64,000 nt of DNA from Deltaproteobacteria bacterium HGW-Deltaproteobacteria-18 (GTDB lineage Bacteria > Desulfobacterota > Desulfovibrionia > Desulfovibrionales > Desulfomicrobiaceae). Under the pieces are notes generated by a model. That model worked only from the letters and a program-made list of their open reading frames with translations, was not told the origin of the DNA and made no database searches. A program made the position numbers and the translations under genes. The stretch's first letter is position 1; each line of letters begins with the position of its first letter. The DNA is taken from NCBI GenBank assembly GCA_002841885.1, contig PHBE01000009.1, positions 186,001-250,000 on the forward strand. The letters run 5' to 3'. Positions 51,008 to 60,646 of this stretch are shown here, in pieces.

Positions 51008-51628
51008 TCAGGGTGCGGATTTGGTGATGCTTTCGTGTACGTCGGCGATGATCCTTTCCGACAGCCTTTGCATGGCCCGGCTCATGGCTTCGACCACTGA
51101 GCCGGGATTTTTTTTGGTGGCTGGTTCGGACTCGCGGTAGGTGCGCTGGAAGAGAACCTGCTCCGGTATTGCACGGGCGCGCAGGTCGAGCAGGGTGACG
51201 GTCAGGCTGGCAGTGGCCAGCCAGTGGTCCTCGGCGTCCACTTCCATCCACTCCTCGATCATTCCTTCAAGCTGGTGTGTGGCGGTCAGGGATGAGCCGG
51301 GCCTGCTCACGGCCAGAAAGAGGCCGCTCTGCTGCATGTCGCGACGCAGAAAATCGGCCGCCAGGGCCTGCGGAGTCGCACGCCACTGGTGATATGCATA
51401 TTCCTGCCGTCCAAAGGACAGGTCGCGATAGACGATCTTGCCGGTGTTGAACTCCGGAGCCACTCCGAAACGGTTGAGCACGATGACGGCCTTGGCTTGG
51501 GTTCCGGTGGGTGCCGGGCTTTCGTATTCCAGGGTGTAGTAGCGCACGTCCGGTGCCGTCGTCCGGGTCGCCCCGCAACCGGCCAGGGCGAACATCAGGA
51601 TGAATGGAAGAAAATAACGGATGGGCAT
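51008..51628 (-). CDS. ABC-type transport auxiliary lipoprotein (PqiC/LptE-like family)
   Basis: 206 residues. Signal peptide with lipobox (LAGC-G). The mature part fits the ABC-transport auxiliary lipoprotein family: RYYTLEYESP start, GKIVYRDLSFGRQEYAYHQWRATPQALAADFL and a long alpha-beta tail. Probably anchored in the outer membrane and docks the MCE protein tunnel encoded upstream. Last gene of the four-gene operon, 7 bases after the MCE gene stop. Confidence 0.88.
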   Translation of the reverse strand: MPIRYFLPFILMFALAGCGATRTTAPDVRYYTLEYESPAPTGTQAKAVIVLNRFGVAPEFNTGKIVYRDLSFGRQEYAYHQWRATPQALAADFLRRDMQQSGLFLAVSRPGSSLTATHQLEGMIEEWMEVDAEDHWLATASLTVTLLDLRARAIPEQVLFQRTYRESEPATKKNPGSVVEAMSRAMQRLSERIIADVHESITKSAP

Positions 51629-51635
51629 GAGCTTG

Positions 51636-52649
51636 CTACTCCTCCACCTTGCGGGGGGCCTTTGGTTGACCGAAAATGAGCTGCGCCGGCTGGTCTTTGA
51701 CGTTGCCGATAAGGGTGTTCAGGTTGTTTGACGTCTGTTCCAGATTTTCGGCGGTGCCGGCCAGCCGTTCTTCCAGATCCTTGATGGTGGCCTGCATCTG
51801 GAACACCGTGGCGTGGCTCTGGGTCATGACCACATCGGCCTTGAGAGCCGTCGAAGCTAGAGCGTTCATGGCCGTGTCGACATGCGGTCGGTTGGCTTCG
51901 AGAATGGACTGGAATTGAACGAGGATGGTATCCATGCGGGCCAGTTCCTCGGTCGCCTTGGTCATCAGAGTGCGCGACGCGAGGATGGTTTGCTCCATGT
52001 TTTTTGCCATGGATTCCATGCGTTTCGGATTTGCTGCCGCGTTGATGCTGGCCAGAAGGGTGCGGATGTCGGCGGAGATGGCGCCGAGTTGCGCCTCGTT
52101 CATGACCGTGCTGACCGTGGTAAAGGCGGCCGAGGCCTTTTCCGAGATGCCCTTGAAGTCGATGGACTGTATCTTCATGGCGATTTCATCGATTTCCCGG
52201 AACAGTTTCTTGATATCCGAGGGCCTGGAAGCGATGACCGGATACTCCGGGGTGAAGGTGAGTTTCGGCGAGAGGCCTCCTGCCTCGGGCCCGCGCTTGT
52301 CTATCTCGACGAACATGGCCCCGGTGATGCCGACGTTGGAGATGGCCGCGACGCTGTCCTCGAAACGGTTTTCGTCATTCGCGTGTTCGTCGTCGATGAG
52401 GATGACGACCTCGATGAGGTGATAGTCGGGGGCGATGCGGATGGCCTGGACGCGGCCCACCGGCACGCCCCGGTACTTGACAGGGGAGTCCACGCCGAGC
52501 CCCTGCACGGATTCGTCGAAATAGGTCACGAAGAGTTCGCCCTTGCGCAGAAACGAGGTCATGCCAAGCCAGATGACGGCCAGCGTGGCCAGGGCCAGGC
52601 CGGCGGTCATGAACAGGCCCACGGAAAAATTGACACGAGCGGAAGCCAT
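51636..52649 (-). CDS. MlaD-like MCE-domain protein
   Basis: 337 residues. One N-terminal membrane anchor (VGLFMTAGLALATLAVIWLGM), an MCE domain (about 40-120; VDSPVKYRGVPVGRVQAIRI), then a long helical region with heptad-like pattern (about 165-320) that would build the periplasmic tunnel or needle. Binds and carries phospholipid between membranes. Start overlaps the mlaF-like stop by one base. Confidence 0.93.
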   Translation of the reverse strand: MASARVNFSVGLFMTAGLALATLAVIWLGMTSFLRKGELFVTYFDESVQGLGVDSPVKYRGVPVGRVQAIRIAPDYHLIEVVILIDDEHANDENRFEDSVAAISNVGITGAMFVEIDKRGPEAGGLSPKLTFTPEYPVIASRPSDIKKLFREIDEIAMKIQSIDFKGISEKASAAFTTVSTVMNEAQLGAISADIRTLLASINAAANPKRMESMAKNMEQTILASRTLMTKATEELARMDTILVQFQSILEANRPHVDTAMNALASTALKADVVMTQSHATVFQMQATIKDLEERLAGTAENLEQTSNNLNTLIGNVKDQPAQLIFGQPKAPRKVEE

Positions 52650-53410
52650 TATTTCTCCATTTCCGGCTGTCTGTTGAAGAATTGGCGCACGAAGGGATGC
52701 TCGCTTGCATCCTTGAGTTCGTGCGGATCGCCATCGGCGATGATGGATTTGCTTTCCTTGTCGAGCATGACGACCCTTTTCGCAATGGTGAAAATGGAGG
52801 AAAGCTCGTGGGTGACGACGACAAAGGTCGTGCCCAGGGTTCGGTTCAGGCGCAGGATGAGGGCGTCGAGTTCGGCCGAGCTGATGGGATCCAGGCCTGC
52901 CGAGGGTTCGTCCAGGAATAGAATTTCAGGATTGAGCGCCAGCGCCCGCGCGATGGCCGCGCGTTTTTTCATGCCTCCGGAAAGCTCCTCGGGCAGGTGG
53001 TGTTCGAAGCCCTCAAGGCCGACCTGCCGCAGCTTGAGACGGACCAGCTCCTCCACCGCGTCTTCCTTGAGATCCGTATATTCCGTGATAGGCAGCGCAA
53101 CGTTTTCGCCAAGGGTCATGGAAGAAAAAAGGGCGCCGCCCTGATACATGACGCCGATGCGGGCCAGAATCTTCTTGAAGCTGTCCTCGTTGTCCGGCTC
53201 AAGGAGCATTCCGGCGATGGTAATTTTTCCGGCCATGGGCTTGTAGAGCCCGACCATATGCTTGAGCAGGGTGGACTTGCCGCATCCGCTCCCGCCCAGG
53301 ATAACAAAAATTTCAGCTGGATGGATATCAAAGTCCAGGTTTTTCATGATGACCAGGTCCCCGAATCCCATGGTCAGGCCGCGCACGGAGATGATTTCTT
53401 TTTGGGTCAT
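52649..53410 (-). CDS. MlaF-like ABC transporter ATPase
   Basis: 253 residues. Walker [15 protein letters not shown]-loop region, ABC signature [15 protein letters not shown], Walker [15 protein letters not shown] and switch His in VVVTHELSS. The variant signature GGMKKR is typical of MlaF-type ATPases. Drives phospholipid transport with the MlaE-like permease, whose gene overlaps it by 4 bases (ATGA). Confidence 0.95.
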   Translation of the reverse strand: MTQKEIISVRGLTMGFGDLVIMKNLDFDIHPAEIFVILGGSGCGKSTLLKHMVGLYKPMAGKITIAGMLLEPDNEDSFKKILARIGVMYQGGALFSSMTLGENVALPITEYTDLKEDAVEELVRLKLRQVGLEGFEHHLPEELSGGMKKRAAIARALALNPEILFLDEPSAGLDPISSAELDALILRLNRTLGTTFVVVTHELSSIFTIAKRVVMLDKESKSIIADGDPHELKDASEHPFVRQFFNRQPEMEK

Positions 53411-54549
53411 GGCCGCCAGTACCTCAGGATCACGGCCAGGACCGAATCAACCAGAATGACCAGAAAGATGCCCGTGACCACGGCCGAGGTCGTGGCCTTG
53501 CCCACGCTGGCCGCTCCGCCGCGCACCTGGTAGCCCTTGAAGCAGCCCACCGTGGCGATGAGGGCGGCGAAGATGGCGCTCTTGAATATGCCCCAGTTGA
53601 TATCGAAAATTGTCAGGGTGTTCATGGTCTGGGCCATGTAGGCGTTGACGGTAAGATCCAGAGTGGTCACGCCGATGAGCAGGCCTCCGGCGATGGCGAA
53701 GATGTTGGAATACATGGCCAGCAGCGGCACCACCAGGAGCGAGGCGATGATCTTGGGCGCCACCAGGAACATGGCCGGCTTGAAGCCCATGGTGACCAGC
53801 GCGTCAACCTCTTCGGACACCTTCATGGTCCCGATTTCGGCGGCGAAAGCCGAGCCCGAGCGCCCGGCTACGAGGATGGCCGTCATGATGGGGCCAAGCT
53901 CGCGGACCATGGCCAACGCCACCAGGGAGGCCACATAGATGTTGGCCCCGAACTGCTGCAGCTGCACCGCAGACATGAAGGCCATGATGAGCCCCAAAAG
54001 AAAGCTGATCAGCCCGACAATGGGCAGCGCGTCCACGCCGACCTGCTGCATGTAGAGGATCACGTCTCCAAGGCGCAGCCTGCCCGGATGGCGCAGCAGG
54101 GACAGGAGCGTCACGGTGACTTCGCCCACGAAAGACACGTGGGTCATGGTCTGACTCGTGACTTCGAGGGTCTTGATGCCGAAACGGGTCATGATTCCCG
54201 GCTTGACCCTTTTGGCGCCGCCCGAGCGCGGGGGATCGTCCAGACGCAGAAAATCCAGGAGCTCCTGCACATGCTCGGGGGTGCCAAGCATCTCTAGCTC
54301 ACAGCCATTTTTTTCAGCCATGCGCCGCAGCTGCAGGATCACCAGCGCGCCGCAGTCATCCATGCGCGTGATTCCGCCCAGGTCGACGCGGATGAGCCCG
54401 GGCAAGGGCTTGGGGATGTGCGCCAGGAGGTCCATGACCCCCGGAGTCGTGCGCAGGTCAAGAACTCCGCGCAAGGCCAGAGCCAGCAGATCCGGTCTTG
54501 AGTCCACGGAAAGCGTGGGCGATGTTGTCGTGATGTGGTCATTGTTCAT
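53407..54549 (-). CDS. MlaE-like permease with N-terminal STAS domain
   Basis: 380 residues. The N-terminal STAS-like domain (about 10-105; [21 protein letters not shown]) corresponds to MlaB but is fused here. The MlaE permease (about 130-380) has five to six helices and the family stretch [29 protein letters not shown]. First gene of the permease - ATPase - MCE - lipoprotein operon. No mlaC-like periplasmic carrier and no separate mlaB are present. Confidence 0.93.
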   Translation of the reverse strand: MNNDHITTTSPTLSVDSRPDLLALALRGVLDLRTTPGVMDLLAHIPKPLPGLIRVDLGGITRMDDCGALVILQLRRMAEKNGCELEMLGTPEHVQELLDFLRLDDPPRSGGAKRVKPGIMTRFGIKTLEVTSQTMTHVSFVGEVTVTLLSLLRHPGRLRLGDVILYMQQVGVDALPIVGLISFLLGLIMAFMSAVQLQQFGANIYVASLVALAMVRELGPIMTAILVAGRSGSAFAAEIGTMKVSEEVDALVTMGFKPAMFLVAPKIIASLLVVPLLAMYSNIFAIAGGLLIGVTTLDLTVNAYMAQTMNTLTIFDINWGIFKSAIFAALIATVGCFKGYQVRGGAASVGKATTSAVVTGIFLVILVDSVLAVILRYWRP

Positions 54550-54753
54550 GAGATATCCGTGCCTCTTAGCTCATGGCCGGGGGACGCGTCTACCGTGCCG
54601 GGTGCGTACGGGCCGCCCATTGTGACGCATTTCCCGATCTTGAATTGATGCCGGGTGTGTGACAAAGGGCTTCACAGGCGGGTGTTCCGGCATTATGGAG
54701 TGCTTGCCATGACTTGGCCGCTGTTGCGGCGAACATACAACCGGAAGAAATAC

Positions 54754-55893
54754 ATGATTAAGCGTTATATGTGTCTGCTTGCTTTGCTTGTCTTTGGGAC
54801 AGCCGTTCCGACCCAGGCCGCAGATCTGAAATCCATCCCGGATTCCCTGTATCCGGGCCTTGAATATTTGTTGACCATCCCCAAGTCGAACACGGACATA
54901 GAGCCCGGTCAACTGAGCGGGATCATTTCCTTTGTCGCCTCCAGCGCGGCGGAGAGCAGCATGTCCATGCAGGATCGGGACAAGGCTTCCGGGGCATTTT
55001 ACTCCTTTACCCTGCAAGGGAATCTTTCCCGCGTGGTGGACTATGTCTACAACCCGGACATCCCGGTTTACGTGACCATGCCTTCTTCCGTGCGCGATCA
55101 GGAGTGGCTGGACACGGCTACCAAGGATGCACTGAGGCTGCTCCCCAAGGCACTCGAGCGGGGAGAGACGCTTCTGGTTCGCGGCACCGAGCGCGAGATC
55201 ATCACCCCCGACGCCAACACGGGCGGATACTATTCCTACAATCAGGACCGCGCCGTGGCGGTGTTTCAAGGTCCCACAGGGCCCGTGCTGGTTTCCGTTG
55301 GATGCCAGACCGAACCTTCGGAGATCGGCCGCAAGGGGTGCGTGGTCGGCGAGGACTCCGACTGGAACTATCTGTATTCGGACGAGAAAGGCCTGAACAA
55401 GACCGGCCTTGGCTGGGTCGATTCCTACATGTACAATGCCCATTCCATCATTGTGTTCGTGTCCGATACTTCCACCGGAACCATCCACGTCGGATCGTTC
55501 AAGTGGCTGAACGCCGGCTGGGCCAAGATGAACATGGTCAAGCAGAGCCACATCATCAACGGCATCAAGCGCTTCACGGCGGATTTCAAGGGCGTGCTCG
55601 AATCTTCCCGCCTGCCCGCCGCGCAGGAGCTGGCCGTCATGTACCGGGAACTCAAATCCGACAGCGTCGAGACGCTTCGCCAGATGGTGGCGCCCTATCT
55701 GGCCGCCATCGAGGATTCCGGGACCTTGACCTCGTCATTCAAGAAGTTGCTGGCCTCGGGCCAGTATTTGCAGAACATGAACCAACAGGAACTGGTCAAG
55801 GTTCTGCTCAAGGAATTCCTGAAGCAACGCCTTGGCCGGGAGAGCCTCATCCGGGTTGCCCAGGCCGGACAGCACTGGACCCCGCAGCCCTGA
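54754..55893 (+). CDS. Exported protein of unknown function
   Basis: 379 residues with a signal peptide (MCLLALLVFGTAVPTQAA). The mature part starts with an acidic helical stretch. A central beta-rich region (about 90-230) has paired Cys (GCQTEPSEIGRKGC) that may form a disulfide, and the C-terminal 130 residues are helical (FTADFKGVLESSRL, LASGQYLQNMNQQELVKVLL). I recognise no family. Probably periplasmic or secreted. ATG 54754 follows CCGGAAGAA; the open frame to 54655 is probably not translated. Divergent from the Mla operon, with no sign of a shared function. Confidence 0.8.
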   Translation: MIKRYMCLLALLVFGTAVPTQAADLKSIPDSLYPGLEYLLTIPKSNTDIEPGQLSGIISFVASSAAESSMSMQDRDKASGAFYSFTLQGNLSRVVDYVYNPDIPVYVTMPSSVRDQEWLDTATKDALRLLPKALERGETLLVRGTEREIITPDANTGGYYSYNQDRAVAVFQGPTGPVLVSVGCQTEPSEIGRKGCVVGEDSDWNYLYSDEKGLNKTGLGWVDSYMYNAHSIIVFVSDTSTGTIHVGSFKWLNAGWAKMNMVKQSHIINGIKRFTADFKGVLESSRLPAAQELAVMYRELKSDSVETLRQMVAPYLAAIEDSGTLTSSFKKLLASGQYLQNMNQQELVKVLLKEFLKQRLGRESLIRVAQAGQHWTPQP

Positions 55894-55916
55894 GGCGGCT
55901 CAACAGTATCGACGTG

Positions 55917-55934
55917 CCCGCTCACGCGAGCGGG
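55917..55934. terminator. GC-rich hairpin after the exported-protein gene
   Basis: CCCGCTC (55917-55923), ACGC loop, GAGCGGG (55928-55934), followed by CCAG. Same plan as the hairpin at 58391. No T-run, so it may be a repeat-type hairpin rather than an intrinsic terminator. Confidence 0.5.
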
Positions 55935-56046
55935 CCAGAGGGAGCCCTATGCCGAGCATGGTGATCTTTTTGGTCTTGCCTGCAGCGGATTTCGGCCGTG
56001 AGGATGCGCATTGGCTGCGGGGCGGGTTGCCCCCCCGGCTGACGCG

Positions 56047-56487
56047 ATGAGCCGCACTGCCGAAGACGCCAGAAAGCGGGCGCGCGACATCCGGGACGAG
56101 GCCCTGGCCAGGCATGCCGAACGTGACCGGGCTTCGCTTAATGCCGTGCGCGACGAACTTGCCGAGCTCAGGGCCATGGTTGCAGGGCAACAGGAGCAGC
56201 TTGCCCGGCTGACCGGCATGATTGCCGAACTGACCTCCGCCCTGGTCCCAGGCGATGCGCAAGGCCTCTCGATTCCCTCCGCCCCCCGTCCTCTCTCCGC
56301 CCGCAAACGCGCTGCCCTGGAGCGCATTCGCGAACTTCGCGGGCAGGACCTCTCTTTTTCCCGGATTTGCGAAGTCTTCCAGGCCGAGAGCTTGCCGACC
56401 CTGTCCGGTCAGGGCCAGTGGTCCAAGGGCACCCTGTGGAATCTCTGGAAAAATCACGCCCACCAGTTGAACCTGCCGCAATCGTGA
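56047..56487 (+). CDS. Coiled-coil protein with recombinase-like C-terminal segment
   Basis: 146 residues. The first 75 are a strongly charged coiled coil (RKRARDIRDEALARHAERDR). The last 55 (LSFSRICEVFQAESLPTLSGQGQWSKGTLWNLWKNH) resemble the DNA-binding motif of large serine recombinases (EGIPTxxGxxWxxxTV-like). There is no catalytic domain, so this is not a recombinase; it could be a small DNA-binding protein. Start uncertain: ATG 56047 or an in-frame TTG at 56011; neither has a strong ribosome site. Confidence 0.55.
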   Translation: MSRTAEDARKRARDIRDEALARHAERDRASLNAVRDELAELRAMVAGQQEQLARLTGMIAELTSALVPGDAQGLSIPSAPRPLSARKRAALERIRELRGQDLSFSRICEVFQAESLPTLSGQGQWSKGTLWNLWKNHAHQLNLPQS

Positions 56488-56660
56488 AAGGCCGCGAGCC
56501 GTTGTGACCGCATTCGACGCGCTTCACGACGCGTGTTTTTTGAAGTACCAATTCTGTTGTTGCCAGTCATGGAAGTCTTTTGATTTCCCGCTTCCTGCCG
56601 GGATAGACGCGAAGTGAAATCAAGCGCCCGGTTCATTCGTCATGACCAAATGGAGCCGCC

Positions 56661-58379
56661 ATGAGCACGGAAATTTTGCCCGCTGACGCTGACGTCTGTT
56701 TTGACCAGACTCGCCGTTTTGAAATTCTGCGTGAGATTTTTGACAGCCTGAGCGAACACGTGGCTGTGCTTGACCGCGAAGGCTGCATCGTTGACACAAA
56801 TCGCAGCTGGCAACGCTTCGCGGTTGAAAATAGCACGCCGGACGAGTGTCGCCTGCAAGGCGAGAATTACATGGAAGTCTGTGAATCCTCCAAGGACGCC
56901 GCCTTCGTTGAGGCCCCGCAGGCCGCAGCCGGAATCAGGGCCGTGCTCGCCGGCGAGATTCCGGAGTTCAGCCTTGAATATCCATGCCATGCGCCCACGG
57001 AAAAGCGCTGGTTTCTGATGACGGCCACACCTCTTGTCAGCCATGGCATCATTGACGGGGCCGTGGTCTCCCATGTCCAGATCACGGCCCGAAAGCTGGC
57101 CGAAGCCGCGCTGATCCGTTACGAGCGTGCCATCGCATCCTCCTCCTCCCTGGTCAGCATCATTGACCTTGATTTTGTCTATCGGCTGGTCAACGACAGC
57201 TACCTTCGGGTGCACGGGAAAAGGCGCGATGAAATCGAGGGGCGCGAGGTCGCAAAAATAGTGGGGCAGGACGTTTTCGACAGGCATGTAGGGCCGAAGC
57301 TCGTGCGTTGTTTTGCCGGGGAGACCGTGGAGTACGAGGGCTGGTTCGATATGAACCGGGCGGGTAGACGCTGTTACGCGGTGAAGTATTATCCCTATCG
57401 CGAACGTGACGACAGCATCTCGGGCGCCGTGGTCACGGCCACGGACATCACCGAGGCCAAGCAGATGCAGGATGAGATCGCAAACAGCGCTCGTCGCCTG
57501 GCCGAGGCGCAGCGACTGGCCAAGGTCGGCAGCTTCGAAAAGGATTACCTGCACGGAAAAAAAAGCTGGTCCGACGAGTTTTGCCGTATTCTCGGGTACG
57601 TCCCGAATGAGATCGACCCGGATTTCAATCTGTTCATGCATCATATCCATCCCGAGGATGAACCAGATTTTCGCGAAAATTTTGAGGTGGCCCAGGCAAC
57701 GGGAGATGAATTTACAACCGAGCTGCGCATCCGCACCGTGCAGGGCGAAGAAAGACACGTCAGCCTGATCTGCGGTTTCGACCTGCAGCAGGACGGCAGC
57801 ATATTTCGTCTGCATGGAGCCATGGCCGACGTGACCGAACGCCGGCTGGCCGAATTGCGGCTGGAACGGCTGGCCAATACGGACGAATTGACCGGTCTGC
57901 CCAACCGCAGGCATTTTCTGGAGTGCGTTCGCGCGGAGATGATCCGCTCCAGGCGTTTTGGAAAGAGCCTGTGCGTGGCCATGATCGACATTGACGATTT
58001 CAAGAAAGTCAATGACACCCATGGTCACGGAGTCGGGGATGTTGCTTTGCGGCATGTGGCCCGCACCATCAACGGTTTGCGCAGGGCCGTGGACGTGGTC
58101 GGGCGTCTTGGGGGCGAGGAGTTCTGCGTCCTTTTTCCCGAAGCGGGGCTCGAAGCTGGAATCGCGGCCGCGGAGCGCGCGCGCAAGGGGCTGGCCGAAA
58201 CGGTCCTCGAGCATGAGGGCCTGAGCTTGCGGCTCACGGTCAGCATCGGCCTGGCGGAATATTCGGCGGACGAGAGCCTGGACGGGCTTTTGAGGCGCAG
58301 CGACGAGGCTCTTTACGAAGCCAAGCGCACCGGCAAGAACCGGGTCTGTTCCCGGGCGGCGGATGCCGGCCCGGCATGA
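56661..58379 (+). CDS. PAS-domain diguanylate cyclase
   Basis: 572 residues. Three PAS-type sensor domains in order (about 15-145, 150-275, 285-400; for example HVAVLDREGCIVDTNRSW, SLVSIIDLDFVYRLVNDSYLRVHG and RRLAEAQRLAKVGSFEKDYL). A GGDEF domain ends the protein (about 405-565) with active site GGEEF at 484-488 and an intact inhibitory I-site R475-A-V-D478, so product inhibition is expected. No membrane segment, so the sensors are cytosolic; cofactor (heme/flavin/none) unknown. GGAG ribosome site 6-7 bases before the ATG. Synthesises cyclic di-GMP. Confidence 0.93.
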   Translation: MSTEILPADADVCFDQTRRFEILREIFDSLSEHVAVLDREGCIVDTNRSWQRFAVENSTPDECRLQGENYMEVCESSKDAAFVEAPQAAAGIRAVLAGEIPEFSLEYPCHAPTEKRWFLMTATPLVSHGIIDGAVVSHVQITARKLAEAALIRYERAIASSSSLVSIIDLDFVYRLVNDSYLRVHGKRRDEIEGREVAKIVGQDVFDRHVGPKLVRCFAGETVEYEGWFDMNRAGRRCYAVKYYPYRERDDSISGAVVTATDITEAKQMQDEIANSARRLAEAQRLAKVGSFEKDYLHGKKSWSDEFCRILGYVPNEIDPDFNLFMHHIHPEDEPDFRENFEVAQATGDEFTTELRIRTVQGEERHVSLICGFDLQQDGSIFRLHGAMADVTERRLAELRLERLANTDELTGLPNRRHFLECVRAEMIRSRRFGKSLCVAMIDIDDFKKVNDTHGHGVGDVALRHVARTINGLRRAVDVVGRLGGEEFCVLFPEAGLEAGIAAAERARKGLAETVLEHEGLSLRLTVSIGLAEYSADESLDGLLRRSDEALYEAKRTGKNRVCSRAADAGPA

Positions 58380-58390
58380 CCACTGACCGA

Positions 58391-58408
58391 CCCGGTCGCG
58401 CGACCGGG
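58391..58408. terminator. GC-rich hairpin after the PAS-GGDEF gene
   Basis: Perfect palindrome CCCGGTCGCGCGACCGGG with outer CACTG / CAGTG also pairing. Followed by CCAGTG. Same family as 55917; no T-run. Confidence 0.6.
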
Positions 58409-58428
58409 CCAGTGTGGGAAAATGCGGT

Positions 58429-59394
58429 TTATCTGAGCAGGCGCAGCAGTTCCGGCATGAAGGTGGGAACGGACCATCCCGGAACATAGCGGTTCAGGGT
58501 TTCAAGGATGGCGACCAGCATCAGGCTGGCATGCGAGAGTGAGAGAACGGCGGCCACGACCATGGAGACCTTGAGACGCATGGGGTTTTCGCTGACCGTG
58601 ACGAGAAGCGAGAGGAGCATGGCCAGCCCAAGGCAGGCCACGCCGGCCAGAGCGGCATAGAAGATCTGGGGCAGGTGGAGGTTGAAGACACCCTTGAGGC
58701 TCGCATAGAGCCAGATTAGCACCGCGAGGACAACAAGGCCGCAGATCAGGTGCCATTTGGCCAGAAAGGGCGCGGCAAAGCGATAATAGTCCCGCCCCCA
58801 GTCATCGGCGTTCCGGCGCAGCAGCAGGTAGCACTGTCCGATGACAGCCGCCAGACACAGGGACAGCGGCAGCCAGAGCGCCAATAGCGGCCACAGCGCC
58901 GACCCCAATGGCGGCAGAAAGGCCGGAGATTCGAGACTGACGCCCCGGAAGGAAAGCAGGCTCAAGCCCGCCAGTGCCCAGTAACCATATTTGATGGGAA
59001 TATTGGCCAAGCATCCAAGCAGGAAATGCACGGCCTTGCGTTCCTTGGCGACCTTCCATCCCAGATCGTAGCCGGCCAGGGCCATGCTTCCGAAGAAAGG
59101 CAGGGCCAGCGCGGCGATCAGCAGCAGTCGGTTGCCTGCCACGAACTCGGACTGCCAGAACGGGTGAGAGGACAGCAGCGCCGCACAGGCCGCGATCACA
59201 AGCCAGAAGAGAACATGCCCGCCAAGGGCCAGTCTGGACATTTGCCTGGCCGCGCGGGCGGGAAACGGTTTGCCGGAAATGAGCCCGATGAATTCGCTGA
59301 CCAGCGCGATGGCCGGGGCGCCCCAGAAAAGGGCGGCCAGGAGCAGGGGCAGGGGCAGCAGGGCAAAAGCCCACTGGGGGAGTATGAGCGCCAT
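58429..59394 (-). CDS. Multi-spanning membrane protein of unknown function
   Basis: 321 residues with about eight hydrophobic helices (for example FALLPLPLLLAALFWGAPAI, LWPLLALWLPLSLCLAAVIG, HLICGLVVLAVLIWLYASL). Several His residues lie near helix ends (GGHVLFW, LLSSHPFW, AKWHLICG), so a heme protein cannot be excluded, but no cytochrome signature is present. I do not recognise a family. Transcribed convergently with the PAS-GGDEF gene; nothing in its surroundings suggests a function. Confidence 0.75.
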   Translation of the reverse strand: MALILPQWAFALLPLPLLLAALFWGAPAIALVSEFIGLISGKPFPARAARQMSRLALGGHVLFWLVIAACAALLSSHPFWQSEFVAGNRLLLIAALALPFFGSMALAGYDLGWKVAKERKAVHFLLGCLANIPIKYGYWALAGLSLLSFRGVSLESPAFLPPLGSALWPLLALWLPLSLCLAAVIGQCYLLLRRNADDWGRDYYRFAAPFLAKWHLICGLVVLAVLIWLYASLKGVFNLHLPQIFYAALAGVACLGLAMLLSLLVTVSENPMRLKVSMVVAAVLSLSHASLMLVAILETLNRYVPGWSVPTFMPELLRLLR

Positions 59395-59656
59395 GGGGAC
59401 CTCGTGCGCAGTGTAATTTTTTCAGGAGCCCGGTCATTCCCTCGGACCCGGGCGCAAGACGGCAGCTAAAAGGGGATGGCCCCGAGAGCCCTGGTCTCAA
59501 GCGCCGGAATGGGTACGACTACGGGCTGAACGGACTGGCTGAATGGGGGCTTTCTGCCCCAAAAGAGCGCAAGAGGCAAGGCAGCGCCACCCTTGAAAAT
59601 TGGCGGGTTCTCTCCTATGCCAAAGTCCTAATGAGGGAGACAACGGTGACTAATCC

Positions 59657-60646
59657 ATGAGATCGACGCTGGCCTTTGCGACCGGAATGCTTGTCGGCAT
59701 TCTGCTTTGCTGGGCAAGCGGTCCTGCGTTCATGCATCTTGTCCCTGAATGGCCGGACCCGCGTCTGAGGGATATGCCGGCCGGGATCGTGTCCGGTCTC
59801 AAATCCATGCAGGGCGGGCTTGCATCCATCGGCCGGCCTTTCGCGCCCTTCGTTCTGCGCAGACCGGTGACGCGCAACTTGCGCATGGCCAGATCGAACG
59901 TGACCCTGTCCCGGGCGGCTGCCGTTCCGCCGAATGCAACCGTCGCTCGATTTTCCGCCATTCATCAAGTCTGTTCCGCTGCTGCAGCCATTGCCGTCAA
60001 CGCATCCATCGGCAATGAAGCGGATTCGTCCAACGCATCGAGGCCAGGGGCTATTCATGTCTCCATGGCCGCGCACGAAGCATCGGCATCGAGAGCGGAC
60101 AATCTTCAATCCGGGGCGGCCGATTCGAGGCCGAATGTCGCCGGTTCTGACGCTTCAAGTCCTGGGGCCTTCGTCCCGGCGCAGGTGTCCGCCGCAACGG
60201 CGGGTGACCAGAAAAAGAAGGTCGGGGCGGACGGATCGCCCGGTGATGACTACGCCCGGGCTCTCAAGAATTATCAGGATGGACATCACGAGCGGGCGCG
60301 GGAACTGTTTGCCGCGTTCATGCAGGACTACCCCCGCCACAAGCTTCTGCCGAACGCCCTCTACTGGACCGGGGAGGCTTGGTACGCCCAGGCCCGTTAC
60401 GACCGTGCCATGGAATTTTTCACGCGGGTCGTGCAGGACCACCCCCGCCATGCCAAAAGCGCGGACGCGCTTCTCAAGCTGGCCTATTCGGCACTGCGTC
60501 AGGGGCAGCCAGGGCAAGCCGGGGTTTATCTGCAGCAACTCGAAGCACGCTATCCCGACTCCCCGGCGTCCCGCCTAGGCCGTCAGGCGCGCAGCAGGAT
60601 GCAGGGGTGCAACGAGCCCAAAGCGGTGGCGCTGGCCCGTGGATGA
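59657..60646 (+). CDS. Membrane-anchored TPR protein, CpoB/YbgF-like
   Basis: 329 residues. One N-terminal membrane helix (about 5-23), a low-complexity Ala/Ser/Pro-rich region (about 60-190), then tandem TPR-type repeats (about 195-310; YARALKNYQDGHHERARELFAAFM and AMEFFTRVVQDHPRHAKSADALLKLAYSAL) as in CpoB, the Tol-Pal/cell-wall coordination factor. A tol-pal locus is not in the window. The dprA start lies 8 bases inside its end, so the two are co-translated. No strong ribosome site at the ATG, making the exact start less certain. Confidence 0.8.
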   Translation: MRSTLAFATGMLVGILLCWASGPAFMHLVPEWPDPRLRDMPAGIVSGLKSMQGGLASIGRPFAPFVLRRPVTRNLRMARSNVTLSRAAAVPPNATVARFSAIHQVCSAAAAIAVNASIGNEADSSNASRPGAIHVSMAAHEASASRADNLQSGAADSRPNVAGSDASSPGAFVPAQVSAATAGDQKKKVGADGSPGDDYARALKNYQDGHHERARELFAAFMQDYPRHKLLPNALYWTGEAWYAQARYDRAMEFFTRVVQDHPRHAKSADALLKLAYSALRQGQPGQAGVYLQQLEARYPDSPASRLGRQARSRMQGCNEPKAVALARG

